Shown piece by piece: positions 53,173 to 62,483 of a stretch of 64,000 nucleotides of DNA. Source of the stretch: Duganella alba (GTDB lineage Bacteria; Pseudomonadota; Gammaproteobacteria; Burkholderiales; Burkholderiaceae_D). The notes under the pieces are model-generated. The model was not told where the DNA came from. It searched no databases and worked only from the letters and a program-made list of their open reading frames with translations. Numbering within the stretch: position 1 is the stretch's first letter; the number at the start of each line of letters is the position of its first letter. The DNA is taken from positions 1-64,000 of the forward strand of contig NZ_WKJN01000004.1 of the NCBI RefSeq assembly GCF_009674495.1, written 5' to 3'. The translations under genes were made by a program, and so were the position numbers.

Positions 53173-53856
53173 ATGACGCACACCAACTTTAAATTTCCGG
53201 TCATTGCAGCGTTATGTGCGCTGAGCGCTTGTTCGCAGTTGCCGTCGCCCGCCGCGCCGCAAACGACCGCGCCGGCCGTGGCCGCGCCGGCGCCAGCCGC
53301 GTCCTTGCCGGCCGACGCCGGCCCGCCGCTGCGCATCGATTCCGCGCACTCGCTGATCGCCGTCACCGTGCGGCGCGGCGGCCTCCTGGCGCGCCTCGGC
53401 CACGATCACGTGGTCGCCAGCCATGCGATTACCGGCACCGTGACGCCCTCGCGCAATGTCGCGGATTTCCAGTTTCGTCTCGACGAGATGAAAATCGATG
53501 AAGCAGACCTGCGCCAGATCGCCGGCCTGGAAAAGCAGCCTTCCGCCGACGCCATCGAAGGCACGCGCCACAACATGCTGACCAAGGTGCTGGACGCCGA
53601 GCGCTATCCGCTGGTGAACGTGCACGCGGAACGCAGCGCCGCCGGCCAGCCGCTGCGTGTCGCCATCACGCTGCACGGCGTCACGCGCACGCTGGATATT
53701 CCGGTGCAACTGCGCGAGGAAAATGGTGTCATCAATGTCAAGGGCACGGTGGTGCTGAAGCAAACCGATTTCGGCCTGACGCCGTTTTCCGTGATGGGCG
53801 GCGCCATGGCGGTGCTGGACCAGATGGAACTGCGCTTCGACCTGAGCGCCAGATAA
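53173..53856 (+). CDS. YceI-like lipoprotein
   Basis: A protein of 227 residues with a lipobox (LSAC, Cys20), then a Pro/Ala-rich linker and a YceI domain (about 55-225: LRIDSAHSLIAVTVRRGGLLARLGHDH, AERYPLVNVHAER, ITLHGVTRTLDIPVQL). YceI proteins are beta-barrel lipocalin-like proteins that bind isoprenoid lipids in the periplasm. ATG 53173 begins the signal peptide, so the frame from 53077 is not used. The ribosome site is weak. Confidence 0.85.
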   Translation: MTHTNFKFPVIAALCALSACSQLPSPAAPQTTAPAVAAPAPAASLPADAGPPLRIDSAHSLIAVTVRRGGLLARLGHDHVVASHAITGTVTPSRNVADFQFRLDEMKIDEADLRQIAGLEKQPSADAIEGTRHNMLTKVLDAERYPLVNVHAERSAAGQPLRVAITLHGVTRTLDIPVQLREENGVINVKGTVVLKQTDFGLTPFSVMGGAMAVLDQMELRFDLSAR

Positions 53857-53890
53857 AAAAAAGCCCGCAGCACTTCGAAAAGGCGCGGGC
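53855..53890 (-). terminator. Terminator of the LysE/RhtB exporter gene
   Basis: On the minus strand, GCCCGC (53890-53885) pairs with GCGGGC (53868-53863), followed by eight T (53862-53855). The loop contains a small CTT/AAG inner pairing. The T run touches the last base pairs of the YceI stop region, so it closes the minus-strand transcript of the exporter. Confidence 0.8.
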
Positions 53891-53986
53891 CAAAGGTTTC
53901 AAATCGGGAGAGACTTGAAAGAGCAAAGACAGTATCTCAGCCGTGCGTGACGCCATGATGACATCCCGCGCTCCCGAAAAAGATTT

Positions 53987-54616
53987 TTAACGCGCGATCA
54001 TCAGGCGCAGGCCGAGGCCGACGAAAATCGCGCCGGCCACGCGGTCCATCCACTTGCCGGCGCTTGGCGTGCGGTTGATCCAGGCGCCGACCGCGCCGGA
54101 AAAATATCCCAGCAATCCAAACAGCAGCACCGCCTGCGCGGTGAACACCAGGCCCAGTTGCGCCGTCTGCCAGGCCGCGTCGCCGCGCGACGCCACCACG
54201 AACTGCGGCAGGAACGACAGGAAGAACAGCACCACCTTCGGATTGATCATATTGGCGAGCAGGCCCTTGGTGAACAGCCGGCGCAGACTTTCATCCGGCA
54301 AGCCCGCGCCTTCCACGCGCGCGCCGCCACGGCTGCGCAAGGCGCCGACGCCGAGCCAGACCAGATAAGCGCCGCCGGCCAGCTTGAGCGCGCCGAACGC
54401 CAGCGGCGACGCCTTGATCAGGGCGCCCACGCCCAGCGCCGCCAGCAGCGTGTGACTCAGGCAGCCCAGCGCGCAGCCGAGGCCAAACATCATTCCCTGA
54501 CGGCGGCCGCGCGACATGCCGACGCTGAGCACCATCAGGTTGTCCGGTCCCGGCGAAATGGTAATCAGCAGCGCGGCGCTGAGAAAACCGATGAACTGTT
54601 CTGGTGAAATGAGCAA
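53987..54616 (-). CDS. LysE/RhtB-family amino-acid exporter
   Basis: An inner-membrane protein of 209 residues with about six membrane segments. Family signatures are LLITISPGPDNLMVLSVGMSRGRRQG (the PGP loop) and LLANMINPKVVLFFLSFLPQFV. Such proteins export amino acids such as homoserine, threonine or lysine; substrate is not decided. No ATG is available near the N terminus. TTG 54616 is used because AGGA lies about eight bases upstream. It diverges from the 7TMR-DISM kinase. Confidence 0.88.
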   Translation of the reverse strand: MLISPEQFIGFLSAALLITISPGPDNLMVLSVGMSRGRRQGMMFGLGCALGCLSHTLLAALGVGALIKASPLAFGALKLAGGAYLVWLGVGALRSRGGARVEGAGLPDESLRRLFTKGLLANMINPKVVLFFLSFLPQFVVASRGDAAWQTAQLGLVFTAQAVLLFGLLGYFSGAVGAWINRTPSAGKWMDRVAGAIFVGLGLRLMIAR

Positions 54617-54718
54617 GATAATGTCCTGGTGTGCAAAGCCGACATCATACCAAAGCGTCAAGTTCTCGTTTAAAATGCAATCACTACCTTTTCTGGACAG
54701 TCGGCGCACGGAACCCGA

Positions 54719-57517
54719 ATGAGCAAAGCGAGCACGATCCACAGCCTGACCGCGTACCTGCACCGCTATGCTCTGCTCCTGCTGCTGGCTGTCTGCGTCC
54801 ACGCCGGCGCCGCGCCCATTTCCCTGACCAACGCCAGCATCGACCTTGCCAGGGCCGGACAGCTGTACGCCGACAACGGCGAGCCGTATCCGGTCAACGC
54901 CAGCGGCCTGCCGGCCCTGCTGGCGCGGCTCAAGCCGGCGGCCAAGGTCGATCTGCTGGGCGGCAGCTACTGGCTGTACGCCGAGCTGCGCGCCGACAGC
55001 CACCTGTCGAACTGGGTCATCGACCCGAACGACACGCTGATCGACATGGTCGACATCCAGGTCTACGGCGAGGACGGCAGCATCCGCCAGATGTTAACCG
55101 GATACCGCCAGCCGCATTCCTACATGCTCCACTACGGCAAGGACATCGACCTGGAGCCGGGCCGGCGCTACCAGGTGCTGATCCGTTTTTCGAGCCCCTA
55201 CTACGCGCGCACGCCGGTGTTCTCGGTACTGCCGCGCACCGACTACCAGCAGCTGGTGGCCAGCGAGAATGTGCTGATCATCGGTTCCGTGGGCGCGCTG
55301 CTGGCCCTCACCGTGTTCAACTTCTTCATCTACTCGATCACGCGCGACCGCTCCTCGCTGTACTACTCCATGTATGTGCTGTGCTACGCGGTGGCGTGGG
55401 GCATGACCTTCCACATGTCGGCCGACCTGTTCGGATGGCACGACCTGCACTGGCACTACGTGCCGTTCTTCCTGCTGCCGGTACTGAGCACGCTGTTCTA
55501 CACCAGCTTCCTGAAGCTGAAGGAAACCGCGCCGCGCCTGTATGCGCTGAGCCGCATCAACATCGTGCTGCCGCTGCTGACCATGCCGGCCTGCTTCCTG
55601 GCGCTGAGTTACGCCCACACCATCGCCACCATCGTCATCACCATCTGGATGTCGATGGCGCTCACCAGCGGCATCATCGTCTGGCGGCGCGGCTACTATC
55701 CGGCGCGCTTCTTCGTGCTGGGCTTCGTGGCGCTGATGGTGCCGGGTCTGCTCATCCTGCCGGCCAACGTCGGCCTGATTCCGGCGCTGGTCAGCAATGC
55801 GCAGCTGTTTACGCTGCTGGGCGGCACGCTGGACGGCGTGCTGCTGGCGTTCGCGCTGGCCGACCAGATCCGCCTGCTGCGCAACAACCTGGAACAGCGC
55901 GTCAGGGAACGCACGGTCCAGCTGACCGAGGCCAAGGAACACGCGGAGATCGTCAGCCGCCACCGCATCGACTTCCTGTCGGCGATGAGCCACGACATCC
56001 GCACGCCGCTGGCCGGCGTCATCGGCATGATTAAGTTCGCCATGCGCGACCAGTCGGTGCGCGGCAGGACCGAAGAGTACCTGCGCATTGGCCTGCAGAA
56101 CAGCGAATCGCTGCTGGCCATCCTCAACGACATCCTCGACTTCTCCAAGATCGACGCCGGCCGGCTGTCGATTGAAACGGTGGACTTCGACCTGATCGCG
56201 CTGATCGACGACGCGGTCGGCATCCTGCAGCAGCAAGCCGACGCCAAGAGCCTGCTGCTGCGCTACGAACTGGCGCTGGACCTGCCGCGCTATGTGCGCG
56301 GCGATCCGACGCGCCTGCGGCAGATCCTGCTCAACCTACTGGGCAACGCCATCAAGTTCACCGACCGCGGCGAAGTGCGGCTGGACGCCTCGGCGCTGCA
56401 GGCGGCCGACGGCCGCACCAGCGTCAGTTTCGACATCAGCGACACCGGCCCCGGCATCCCGCCGGAAACGCTGCCACGGCTGTTCCAGAAGTTCGAACAG
56501 GCCGACCACTCGACCACGCGCCGCTACGGCGGCACCGGCCTTGGGCTGGCGATCTGCAAGGAACTGGTGGAACTGATGGGCGGTTCGATCGCCGTCGAAA
56601 GCCGGGTCGGCGCCGGCTCCACCTTCAGCTTCACGCTGCCGCTGGAACTGGGCATCGCGCCGGCCATCGATCCGTCGACGCTGCCGCGCAAATCGCACCA
56701 CGCCTATCGCCTGCGGGTGCTGTGCGCGGAGGATGTGCGCACCAACCAGATCATCGTCAGCACCCTGCTGGAAGGCATGGGCCACGATATCCGCATCGTG
56801 GAAAACGGACTGCAGGCGCTGCACGCCTTGAGCAGCGCCGCCTACGACCTGGTGCTGATGGACGGCCGCATGCCGATGATGGACGGCGAGCAGGCCACAC
56901 GCCTGATCCGCGCCGGCGGCAACGAAGATTACCGCGTGCTCGATCCGGACGTGCCGGTGATCGCGCTGACCGCCAACGCCAGCGACCACGATCGTGCGCG
57001 CTACCTGGCCGGCGGCATGGACGGCTTCCTCAGCAAGCCGGTGGACGAGCGGCTGCTGTACGACCAGGTCGAGAAAGTCATCGCTCAGCACCTGAGCCGT
57101 GGCCGGCCGCTGCGGCCGACCGATGTCGCGCAGCTGGAATCGCTGGACCGGCAGTTCGGCGTGGCGCCGGAAACCGCCGCCGGTGAGGCGGCGACGGCCG
57201 ACACGGTGCAGATCATGCCGTTGGCCGGCCTGTCGCACAAACACATGCAGCGCATCACGCAAGCCTTCCTGGACGAGGCGCCGCGCCGGCTGGAGACGGC
57301 GCGCGCGGCGGTGGTGGCCGGCAACGCCGGCGCGGCGGCAGCGGCGATCCACGCGCTGAAAGGCAGCGCCGGCTACCTGAACTCGCCGCACCTGCACTCG
57401 CTGTGCCACGAAATGGAAGCCGCCGCCAGCGCCGGCGACCTGGTGGAAGTGATCGACATGCTGCCGGGCGTCGAAGCGGCGCTGGACAAGGCCTGCGCCG
57501 ACCTGCGCAGCGCCTGA
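54719..57517 (+). CDS. 7TMR-DISM hybrid histidine kinase with receiver and Hpt domains
   Basis: A protein of 932 residues. After a signal peptide (about 1-32), there is a periplasmic DISM extracellular domain (about 35-180), seven membrane segments (about 185-395), a coiled coil, HisKA (SHDIRTP, His425), HATPase (GTGLGLAICKELVELMGG), a receiver (LMDGRMPMMDG, Asp715) and an Hpt domain (HALKGSAGYLNS, His878). DISM sensors are thought to bind carbohydrates or small ligands. No response-regulator gene is adjacent, so the output is unknown. Confidence 0.93.
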   Translation: MSKASTIHSLTAYLHRYALLLLLAVCVHAGAAPISLTNASIDLARAGQLYADNGEPYPVNASGLPALLARLKPAAKVDLLGGSYWLYAELRADSHLSNWVIDPNDTLIDMVDIQVYGEDGSIRQMLTGYRQPHSYMLHYGKDIDLEPGRRYQVLIRFSSPYYARTPVFSVLPRTDYQQLVASENVLIIGSVGALLALTVFNFFIYSITRDRSSLYYSMYVLCYAVAWGMTFHMSADLFGWHDLHWHYVPFFLLPVLSTLFYTSFLKLKETAPRLYALSRINIVLPLLTMPACFLALSYAHTIATIVITIWMSMALTSGIIVWRRGYYPARFFVLGFVALMVPGLLILPANVGLIPALVSNAQLFTLLGGTLDGVLLAFALADQIRLLRNNLEQRVRERTVQLTEAKEHAEIVSRHRIDFLSAMSHDIRTPLAGVIGMIKFAMRDQSVRGRTEEYLRIGLQNSESLLAILNDILDFSKIDAGRLSIETVDFDLIALIDDAVGILQQQADAKSLLLRYELALDLPRYVRGDPTRLRQILLNLLGNAIKFTDRGEVRLDASALQAADGRTSVSFDISDTGPGIPPETLPRLFQKFEQADHSTTRRYGGTGLGLAICKELVELMGGSIAVESRVGAGSTFSFTLPLELGIAPAIDPSTLPRKSHHAYRLRVLCAEDVRTNQIIVSTLLEGMGHDIRIVENGLQALHALSSAAYDLVLMDGRMPMMDGEQATRLIRAGGNEDYRVLDPDVPVIALTANASDHDRARYLAGGMDGFLSKPVDERLLYDQVEKVIAQHLSRGRPLRPTDVAQLESLDRQFGVAPETAAGEAATADTVQIMPLAGLSHKHMQRITQAFLDEAPRRLETARAAVVAGNAGAAAAAIHALKGSAGYLNSPHLHSLCHEMEAAASAGDLVEVIDMLPGVEAALDKACADLRSA

Positions 57518-57586
57518 ACCCGGTTCAGCAAAGTTTGGCGTTTTCCGCGACAATGGAGGGCTTCGTTCTCATGCATCGGAAAATCC

Positions 57587-58966
57587 ATGAACACTCCTGA
57601 TAGCGCGCTGGCTGCGCGCGACGGCCTGCCGCCCGATGCGCGGCGGCTTGCCATGCTGTCGGTCGCCATCGGCGTCGGCATGTCCGCGCTGGACACCGCC
57701 ATCGCCAACACCGCCCTTCCCGCCATCGCCGACCAGCTGCACACCACGCCCGCCGCCTCGGTATGGATCGTCAACGTTTATCAATTGGCCATGGTGGCCA
57801 CGCTGCTGCCGTTCGCCGCCCTCGGTGAAGTGATCGGCTACCGGCGCGTGTGCCTGTTCGGCATCGCCATGTTCACCGCCGCCTCGCTGGCCTGCGCGCT
57901 GGCCTGGTCGCTGCCGTCGCTGGTGATCGCGCGCCTGTTCCAGGGCATCGGCGGCGCCGCCATGATGGGCGTGAACACCGCCATGGTGCGCGCCATCTTC
58001 CCGGCCAAGCTGCACGGCCACGGCTTCGGCCTCAATTCGCTGGTGGTGGCGGTCGGCTTCGCGGTCGGCCCCACGGCCGCATCGCTGATCCTGGCCGTCG
58101 CCTCGTGGCCCTGGCTATTCGCCATCAACGTGCCGCTGGGCGTGGTTGCCGTGGCGCTGGGCCGCCGCGTGCTGCCGCACACGCACCGCGCCAGCCACAA
58201 GATCGACGCGCCCACCGCCATCCTCAACGTATTTGCCTTCGGCCTGCTGATCCTGACCTTCGGCGACGCCGCCCACCAGGAAGGCTGGCACAAGCTGCTG
58301 CCGGAAGTGATCGCCACGCTGATTTTCTTCGGCCTGCTGCTGCGCCGCCAGGCCGGCCACGCCGCGCCGATGCTGCCGGTGGACCTGTTCAAGCGCCCGC
58401 TGTTCACGCTGTCGGCGCTGACGGCCGTGTGCACGTTTGCCGCCCAGGGCCTGGCCTTCGTCTCGCTGCCGTTTTATTTCGAGACCACGCTGGGCCGCTC
58501 GCCGATCGAAACCGGCTTCCTGATGACGCCATGGGCGGTGCTGGTGGCGGTGATGGCGCCGATTGCCGGCCGCCTGAGCGACCGGTATCCGGCCGGTGTG
58601 CTGGGCGGTATCGGCACCGCGCTGCTGTCCTCCGGCCTGGTGGCCATGCTGATGCTGCCGTCCAATCCCTCGGTGCTGGACATCGGCTGGCGCATGGCGT
58701 GGTGCGGCATCGGCTTCGGCTTCTTCCAGGCGCCGAATCTGAAGGCGATCATGGGCAGCGCGCCGCCGGCCCGCGCGGGCGGCGCCAGCGGTATCGTCGC
58801 CACCGCGCGTCTGATCGGCCAGGCCAGCGGCGCGGCATTGGTGGCCTACTGCTTCACGCTGTCGGCCACACGCGGCACCTCGTATGCGCTGATCCTGGGC
58901 GCGGTGTTTGCGGGCGTGGCCTGCGTCGCCAGCTTCTCGCGGCTGGTCGTGTCCAACGAACTGTGA
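57587..58966 (+). CDS. MFS multidrug transporter, DHA2 (EmrB/QacA) type
   Basis: An inner-membrane protein of 459 residues. The DHA motifs are visible: LDTAIANTALPAIADQLH (motif D1), LGEVIGYRRVCLFGIAMF (motif A) and VGPTAASLILAVASWPWLFAINVPLG (motif C and the WRW-like end). It exports drugs or toxic metabolites by proton exchange. There is no linked membrane-fusion protein. The start ATG 57587 has a GGAAA upstream. Confidence 0.88.
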   Translation: MNTPDSALAARDGLPPDARRLAMLSVAIGVGMSALDTAIANTALPAIADQLHTTPAASVWIVNVYQLAMVATLLPFAALGEVIGYRRVCLFGIAMFTAASLACALAWSLPSLVIARLFQGIGGAAMMGVNTAMVRAIFPAKLHGHGFGLNSLVVAVGFAVGPTAASLILAVASWPWLFAINVPLGVVAVALGRRVLPHTHRASHKIDAPTAILNVFAFGLLILTFGDAAHQEGWHKLLPEVIATLIFFGLLLRRQAGHAAPMLPVDLFKRPLFTLSALTAVCTFAAQGLAFVSLPFYFETTLGRSPIETGFLMTPWAVLVAVMAPIAGRLSDRYPAGVLGGIGTALLSSGLVAMLMLPSNPSVLDIGWRMAWCGIGFGFFQAPNLKAIMGSAPPARAGGASGIVATARLIGQASGAALVAYCFTLSATRGTSYALILGAVFAGVACVASFSRLVVSNEL

Positions 58967-59023
58967 GCCGCGTTTGCGCGGACGCTGCTACACTCTCCGG
59001 CAAATGAATGAGGAGACGTCAGC

Positions 59024-59683
59024 ATGTCCAACCGCACGCTTAACCTGACCGATACACTGTACGACTACGTGCTCGCGCATTCGCTGCGCGAGCATCCGGC
59101 GCAGACCGCGCTGCGCGCCGCCACCCGCGGCCACGAACGCGCCAGCATGCAGATCTCGCCGGAACAAGGCCAGTTCATGGCCTTGCTGGTCAAGCTGATG
59201 GGCGCCCGCAACGCGATTGAAGTCGGCGTCTTCACCGGCTACAGCGCGCTGTCGGTGGCGCTGGCGCTGCCGCCGGAAGGCCGGCTGGTGGCCTGCGACA
59301 TCAGCGATGAATACACCAGCGTCGCCAAGCCGTTCTGGCAGCAGGCCGGCGTGGCCGGCAAGATCGACCTGCGCCTGGCGCCGGCGCTGGAAACGCTGCA
59401 GGCGCTGCTCGCCGACGGCGAGGCCGGCCTGTACGACTTCGCCTTCATCGACGCCGACAAGGTCGGCTACGACGCCTACTACGAAAGCTGTTTGCAGCTG
59501 GTGCGCCCCGGCGGCCTGATCGTGCTGGATAACACGCTGCGCGAGGGTAAAGTCACCGCCCGCGCCGACAACGACGATACCGCCGCGCTGCAAGCGCTGA
59601 ACATCAAGCTGCGCGAGGACCATCGCGTCGACATCTCCCTGCTGCCGATCAGCGATGGCGTGACCCTGGCGCGCAAGCGCTAG
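59024..59683 (+). CDS. Class I SAM-dependent O-methyltransferase (caffeoyl-CoA OMT type)
   Basis: A protein of 219 residues. The SAM and metal blocks are EVGVFTGYSALSVALALPPEGRLVACD (motif I), YDFAFIDADKVGYDAYYESCLQLV (metal-binding Asp) and GGLIVLDNTLREGKV. The SxxEQGQFM region is also present. This family methylates catechol-like hydroxyls. It is probably an independent gene: 57 bases separate it from the pump upstream. Confidence 0.9.
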   Translation: MSNRTLNLTDTLYDYVLAHSLREHPAQTALRAATRGHERASMQISPEQGQFMALLVKLMGARNAIEVGVFTGYSALSVALALPPEGRLVACDISDEYTSVAKPFWQQAGVAGKIDLRLAPALETLQALLADGEAGLYDFAFIDADKVGYDAYYESCLQLVRPGGLIVLDNTLREGKVTARADNDDTAALQALNIKLREDHRVDISLLPISDGVTLARKR

Positions 59684-59703
59684 CGCTGCGCAGGGGCCGT
59701 CGG

Positions 59704-60780
59704 CTATTTCGGCCGCGCCGGTTCGATATCCTCATCCGGCTTGTTCAGAAGGCCGGCGCGCAGCTGCCGCACCGCCACCGCCACCGAACGCGCGACGTTG
59801 CGCACCTCCTGCTGGAACTTCTCATCCTTGTCCAGCACCAGATGGCTCCCGGCATAGGATTCGTAATAGCCCACATAGCGGTCCAGCGCCGACTGCTTGC
59901 CGGCGTCGATCAATCCCATCCAGTCCAGCCAGTCGGCCAGGCCCCGGCGCAGGCCCTCGATGCCGGCCACGTCGCCGTGCACCACCAGCCCATAGGCGCG
60001 GCCCGACAGGTGCTTGGGATAGTCCCAGCCGGCCAGTTCCAGCTGCTTGGCCTCCGCCGCCTTCTTGCCGTGCGTGGTGGTGGGATCGGGATTGCCGCCG
60101 TCCGCGCAGACCAGCCGGTCGATCATCAGCTTCAGCACCGACGGCGCCTGATACCAGTAGGTCGGCGTCAGGATGATGACGCCGTGCGCCGCCACCCATT
60201 TTTCGTAGATCTCCGCCATCCAGTCATTGGTCTGGCGCTCGCCGTGGTTCGGATAGCAGCTGCACGGCCAGTGGCACAAGGGCATGGCGGTCGACAAGCA
60301 GCCTTTGCAGGGATGGATGTGCAGATCGTAGCTGGACGTGAGCAGGCTCAGGTCCAGCACATCGGCTTCGATATCCGCTTCAGCCAGCGCTTCCCTGGCC
60401 CATAAGCTCATGCGATACGTCTTGGAGATCTCGCCGGGGCAGGAACCGTCGTTGCGCGCCGCGCCGATAATCAGCAGCACGCGCGAACGCGTCTGCGGAT
60501 CTTTCTGGCGCTGCTCGGCCGCCAGCAGGCGGTCGCGCGTCGCCTTCCACTCCACCGACAGATCGTAATCGGGATCGGCGAACTCGCTGCCCGCCTTCTG
60601 CGTAATCGGCGATTTGCGGCTGTCCTGATAATTGTGCCACGCGATCTCCTCCACCTGTGCCAGCGCCGCCTGCACCGGCTCGAAGTTCGGATCCTTGAAC
60701 GAGCGCATGAACTGCAATTTGAACTCCTGGCGCTCCAACTTCTCCGGCGCCTGGCCCTGCCTTACCTCTGGTTCCGCCAT
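59704..60780 (-). CDS. NADPH-dependent FMN reductase-type flavoprotein with a Cys-rich insert
   Basis: A protein of 358 residues. A flavodoxin-like fold starts at about residue 100 (RVLLIIGAARNDGSCPG, FMN loop), with VAAHGVIILTPTYWYQAPSVLKLMIDRL and GRAYGLVVHGDVAGIEGLRRGL later. The insert PCKGCLSTAMPLCHWPCSCY carries five Cys and recalls iron-sulfur flavoproteins. The first 95 residues are an added helical domain. ATG 60780 has GGAGG just upstream. Confidence 0.8.
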   Translation of the reverse strand: MAEPEVRQGQAPEKLERQEFKLQFMRSFKDPNFEPVQAALAQVEEIAWHNYQDSRKSPITQKAGSEFADPDYDLSVEWKATRDRLLAAEQRQKDPQTRSRVLLIIGAARNDGSCPGEISKTYRMSLWAREALAEADIEADVLDLSLLTSSYDLHIHPCKGCLSTAMPLCHWPCSCYPNHGERQTNDWMAEIYEKWVAAHGVIILTPTYWYQAPSVLKLMIDRLVCADGGNPDPTTTHGKKAAEAKQLELAGWDYPKHLSGRAYGLVVHGDVAGIEGLRRGLADWLDWMGLIDAGKQSALDRYVGYYESYAGSHLVLDKDEKFQQEVRNVARSVAVAVRQLRAGLLNKPDEDIEPARPK

Positions 60781-60932
60781 GTGACCTCCATATGATAAGC
60801 CAGCTTGGCACGCGCTCCGGCGATGCTCCGTTCGCTCACGCACACTCCTACACGCCCACGGCGCGTACACCTACTGCGGTCATGGCCGAGGCGGCATAGC
60901 ATGTACCTGCAATCTTTTCAAAGGAGACCATC

Positions 60933-61259
60933 ATGAGCCAGTCCAACAAACCCGATCCACGCGGCTTCAAGCCAGGCGCCAATATGCCGCAGGAAGGTTA
61001 CGATCCCAAACAGCAGGGCATGTCGGAAAGCGGCAACCACGCCACCGGCCATCCGGGCAACGACACGCCGCCGGGCAATTTGCAGCACGACCCGAAAGAA
61101 CAGTCGGAGCGCGCGCTGCGCCAGGATAACCACAACCGCGCCGACCAGCGCAACGAGCAAAGCGCAGCAGCCGCTGCCACCGCCGCCACCCACCGCGACA
61201 AGAACGCCGGTGCGCGCGGCGACGACTCCACCGACACCAATCGCGACCGCAAACGCTGA
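60933..61259 (+). CDS. Small hydrophilic, probably disordered protein
   Basis: A protein of 108 residues made almost wholly of polar residues (Asn, Gln, Asp, Lys, Arg, Gly), with a short Ala run (SAAAAATAATH). It has no signal peptide, membrane segment or Cys. AAAGGAGA precedes the ATG, so it is a believable gene. The composition is like that of stress or desiccation-related hydrophilins, but no family is recognised. Confidence 0.6.
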   Translation: MSQSNKPDPRGFKPGANMPQEGYDPKQQGMSESGNHATGHPGNDTPPGNLQHDPKEQSERALRQDNHNRADQRNEQSAAAAATAATHRDKNAGARGDDSTDTNRDRKR

Positions 61260-61278
61260 TCAACAGCGCTTATTCCAG

Positions 61279-61317
61279 TTTACTGGACATGGATTTCCTG
61301 TAAAATGGAAATCCATG
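61279..61317 (+). promoter_or_regulatory. Promoter and large palindromic operator of the XRE-cupin gene
   Basis: CATGGATTTCC (61288-61298) and GGAAATCCATG (61307-61317) form a perfect 11-base inverted repeat around TGTAAAAT. The right arm includes the start codon. TTTACT (61279-61284) and TAAAAT (61301-61306) make a promoter with 16-base spacing, whose -10 box lies in the palindrome centre. A second small palindrome, CCAGT-TT-ACTGG (61275-61286), covers the -35 box. Autoregulation by the encoded regulator is a strong inference. The transcript would start close to the ATG. Confidence 0.65.
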
Positions 61318-61896
61318 GACATCAATCTTCTCATTGCCCGCCGCGTGCGGGAACTGCGCGACGCCCACGGCCTGTCTCTCGACGCGCTGGCGTCGCGCAG
61401 TGGCGTCAGCCGTTCCAACATCTCCCTGATTGAACGTGGCGAAAGCAGCCCGACCGCTGCCGTGCTGGATAAACTCGCCAGCGCGCTCGGCGTGGCGCTG
61501 GCCGCGCTGTTCGAAGATAAAAGCGCTGAAGCCGAACCGTCGCCGGTCATGCGCGCGGCAGAGCAGCCGGTATGGACCGATCCCGGCTCCGGCTACATGC
61601 GCCGCAGCCTGTCGCCGTCCGCGCCATCACCACTGCAACTGGTGGACGTGGCGTTCCCCGCCGGCCAGCGCGTCGCCTATGACAGCGTGCCGCACAACGC
61701 CGACATTCACCAGCAGATCTGGATGATCGAAGGCGCGATGGAAATCGGCGTCGGCGAGCAGCAATGGCGGCTGGAGGCCGGCGACACGCTGGCGATGCGC
61801 CTGGACCGTCACATCGTCTACCACAATCCCACCCGCAAGCAGGCGCGTTATCTGGTCGCGCTGACCAGTCAACCGGCCAACAGGAGAAGCCAATGA
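61315..61896 (+). CDS. XRE-family regulator with cupin domain
   Basis: A protein of 193 residues. The N-terminal helix-turn-helix (LSLDALASRSGVSRSNISLIERGESSPTAAVLDKLA) is typical of XRE. The C-terminal cupin (about 110-188) contains IHQQIWMIEGAMEIGVGE and WRLEAGDTLAMRLDRHIVYHNP. Such regulators usually sense a small ligand and control a neighbouring metabolic gene. The start is at 61315 inside the operator; the longer frame from 61210 lies upstream of the promoter. The next gene (GNAT) overlaps its stop (ATGA). Confidence 0.9.
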   Translation: MDINLLIARRVRELRDAHGLSLDALASRSGVSRSNISLIERGESSPTAAVLDKLASALGVALAALFEDKSAEAEPSPVMRAAEQPVWTDPGSGYMRRSLSPSAPSPLQLVDVAFPAGQRVAYDSVPHNADIHQQIWMIEGAMEIGVGEQQWRLEAGDTLAMRLDRHIVYHNPTRKQARYLVALTSQPANRRSQ

Positions 61897-62483
61897 ATGT
61901 AAGCACGCCAGCCGTCATGAGCTCCGGACGCGCCGACGAGGCAAGCGCGCCGACGATCGCTGTCCGCCGTATCAGCGCTGACGAAGCGCACACGCGCGCC
62001 GACGCGCTGGCCGAAGCGCTGGCCGACGTTCTGCTCGACTGCGTGGAAGGCGGCGCATCGGTCAGCTTCATGCTGCCACTGCCGCGCGCGAAGGCGCTGG
62101 ATTTCTGGCGCGGCGTGCTGCACGGCGCGGCGCGCAAGGAGCGCGTGCTGCTGGTGGCGGAAACGGCAGCGGGCCGCATCATCGGCACCGTCCAGCTCAT
62201 CACCGCGCAGCCGGACAACCAGCCGCACCGCGCCGACGTCGCCAAGATGCTGGTCCACCGCGATGCACGCCGCCGTGGCGTGGCCGCGCAGCTGATGGCC
62301 GCCGTCCACCAGACCGCGCGCCAAGAAGGCAAGACCGTGCTGGTGCTGGACACCGTCACCGGTGGCGACGCCGAGCGCCTCTACCAGCGCGCCGGATGGC
62401 AGACCGTCGGCACGGTGCCAAACTTCGCGCTGATGCCGGATGGCGCCTTATGCGGCACCACCTTCTTCCACAAGCAGCTTTAA
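61893..62483 (+). CDS. GNAT-family N-acetyltransferase, partner of the XRE-cupin regulator
   Basis: A protein of 196 residues. The GNAT fold shows RVLLVAETAAGRIIGTVQLI and the acetyl-CoA block KMLVHRDARRRGVAAQLMAAVHQ (RRxGxA), then TVTGGDAERLYQRAGWQTVG. Its substrate is unknown. Overlap with the regulator gene means both are made together and share its control. The end overlaps that of the oxidoreductase gene on the other strand by four bases. Confidence 0.88.
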   Translation: MNVSTPAVMSSGRADEASAPTIAVRRISADEAHTRADALAEALADVLLDCVEGGASVSFMLPLPRAKALDFWRGVLHGAARKERVLLVAETAAGRIIGTVQLITAQPDNQPHRADVAKMLVHRDARRRGVAAQLMAAVHQTARQEGKTVLVLDTVTGGDAERLYQRAGWQTVGTVPNFALMPDGALCGTTFFHKQL

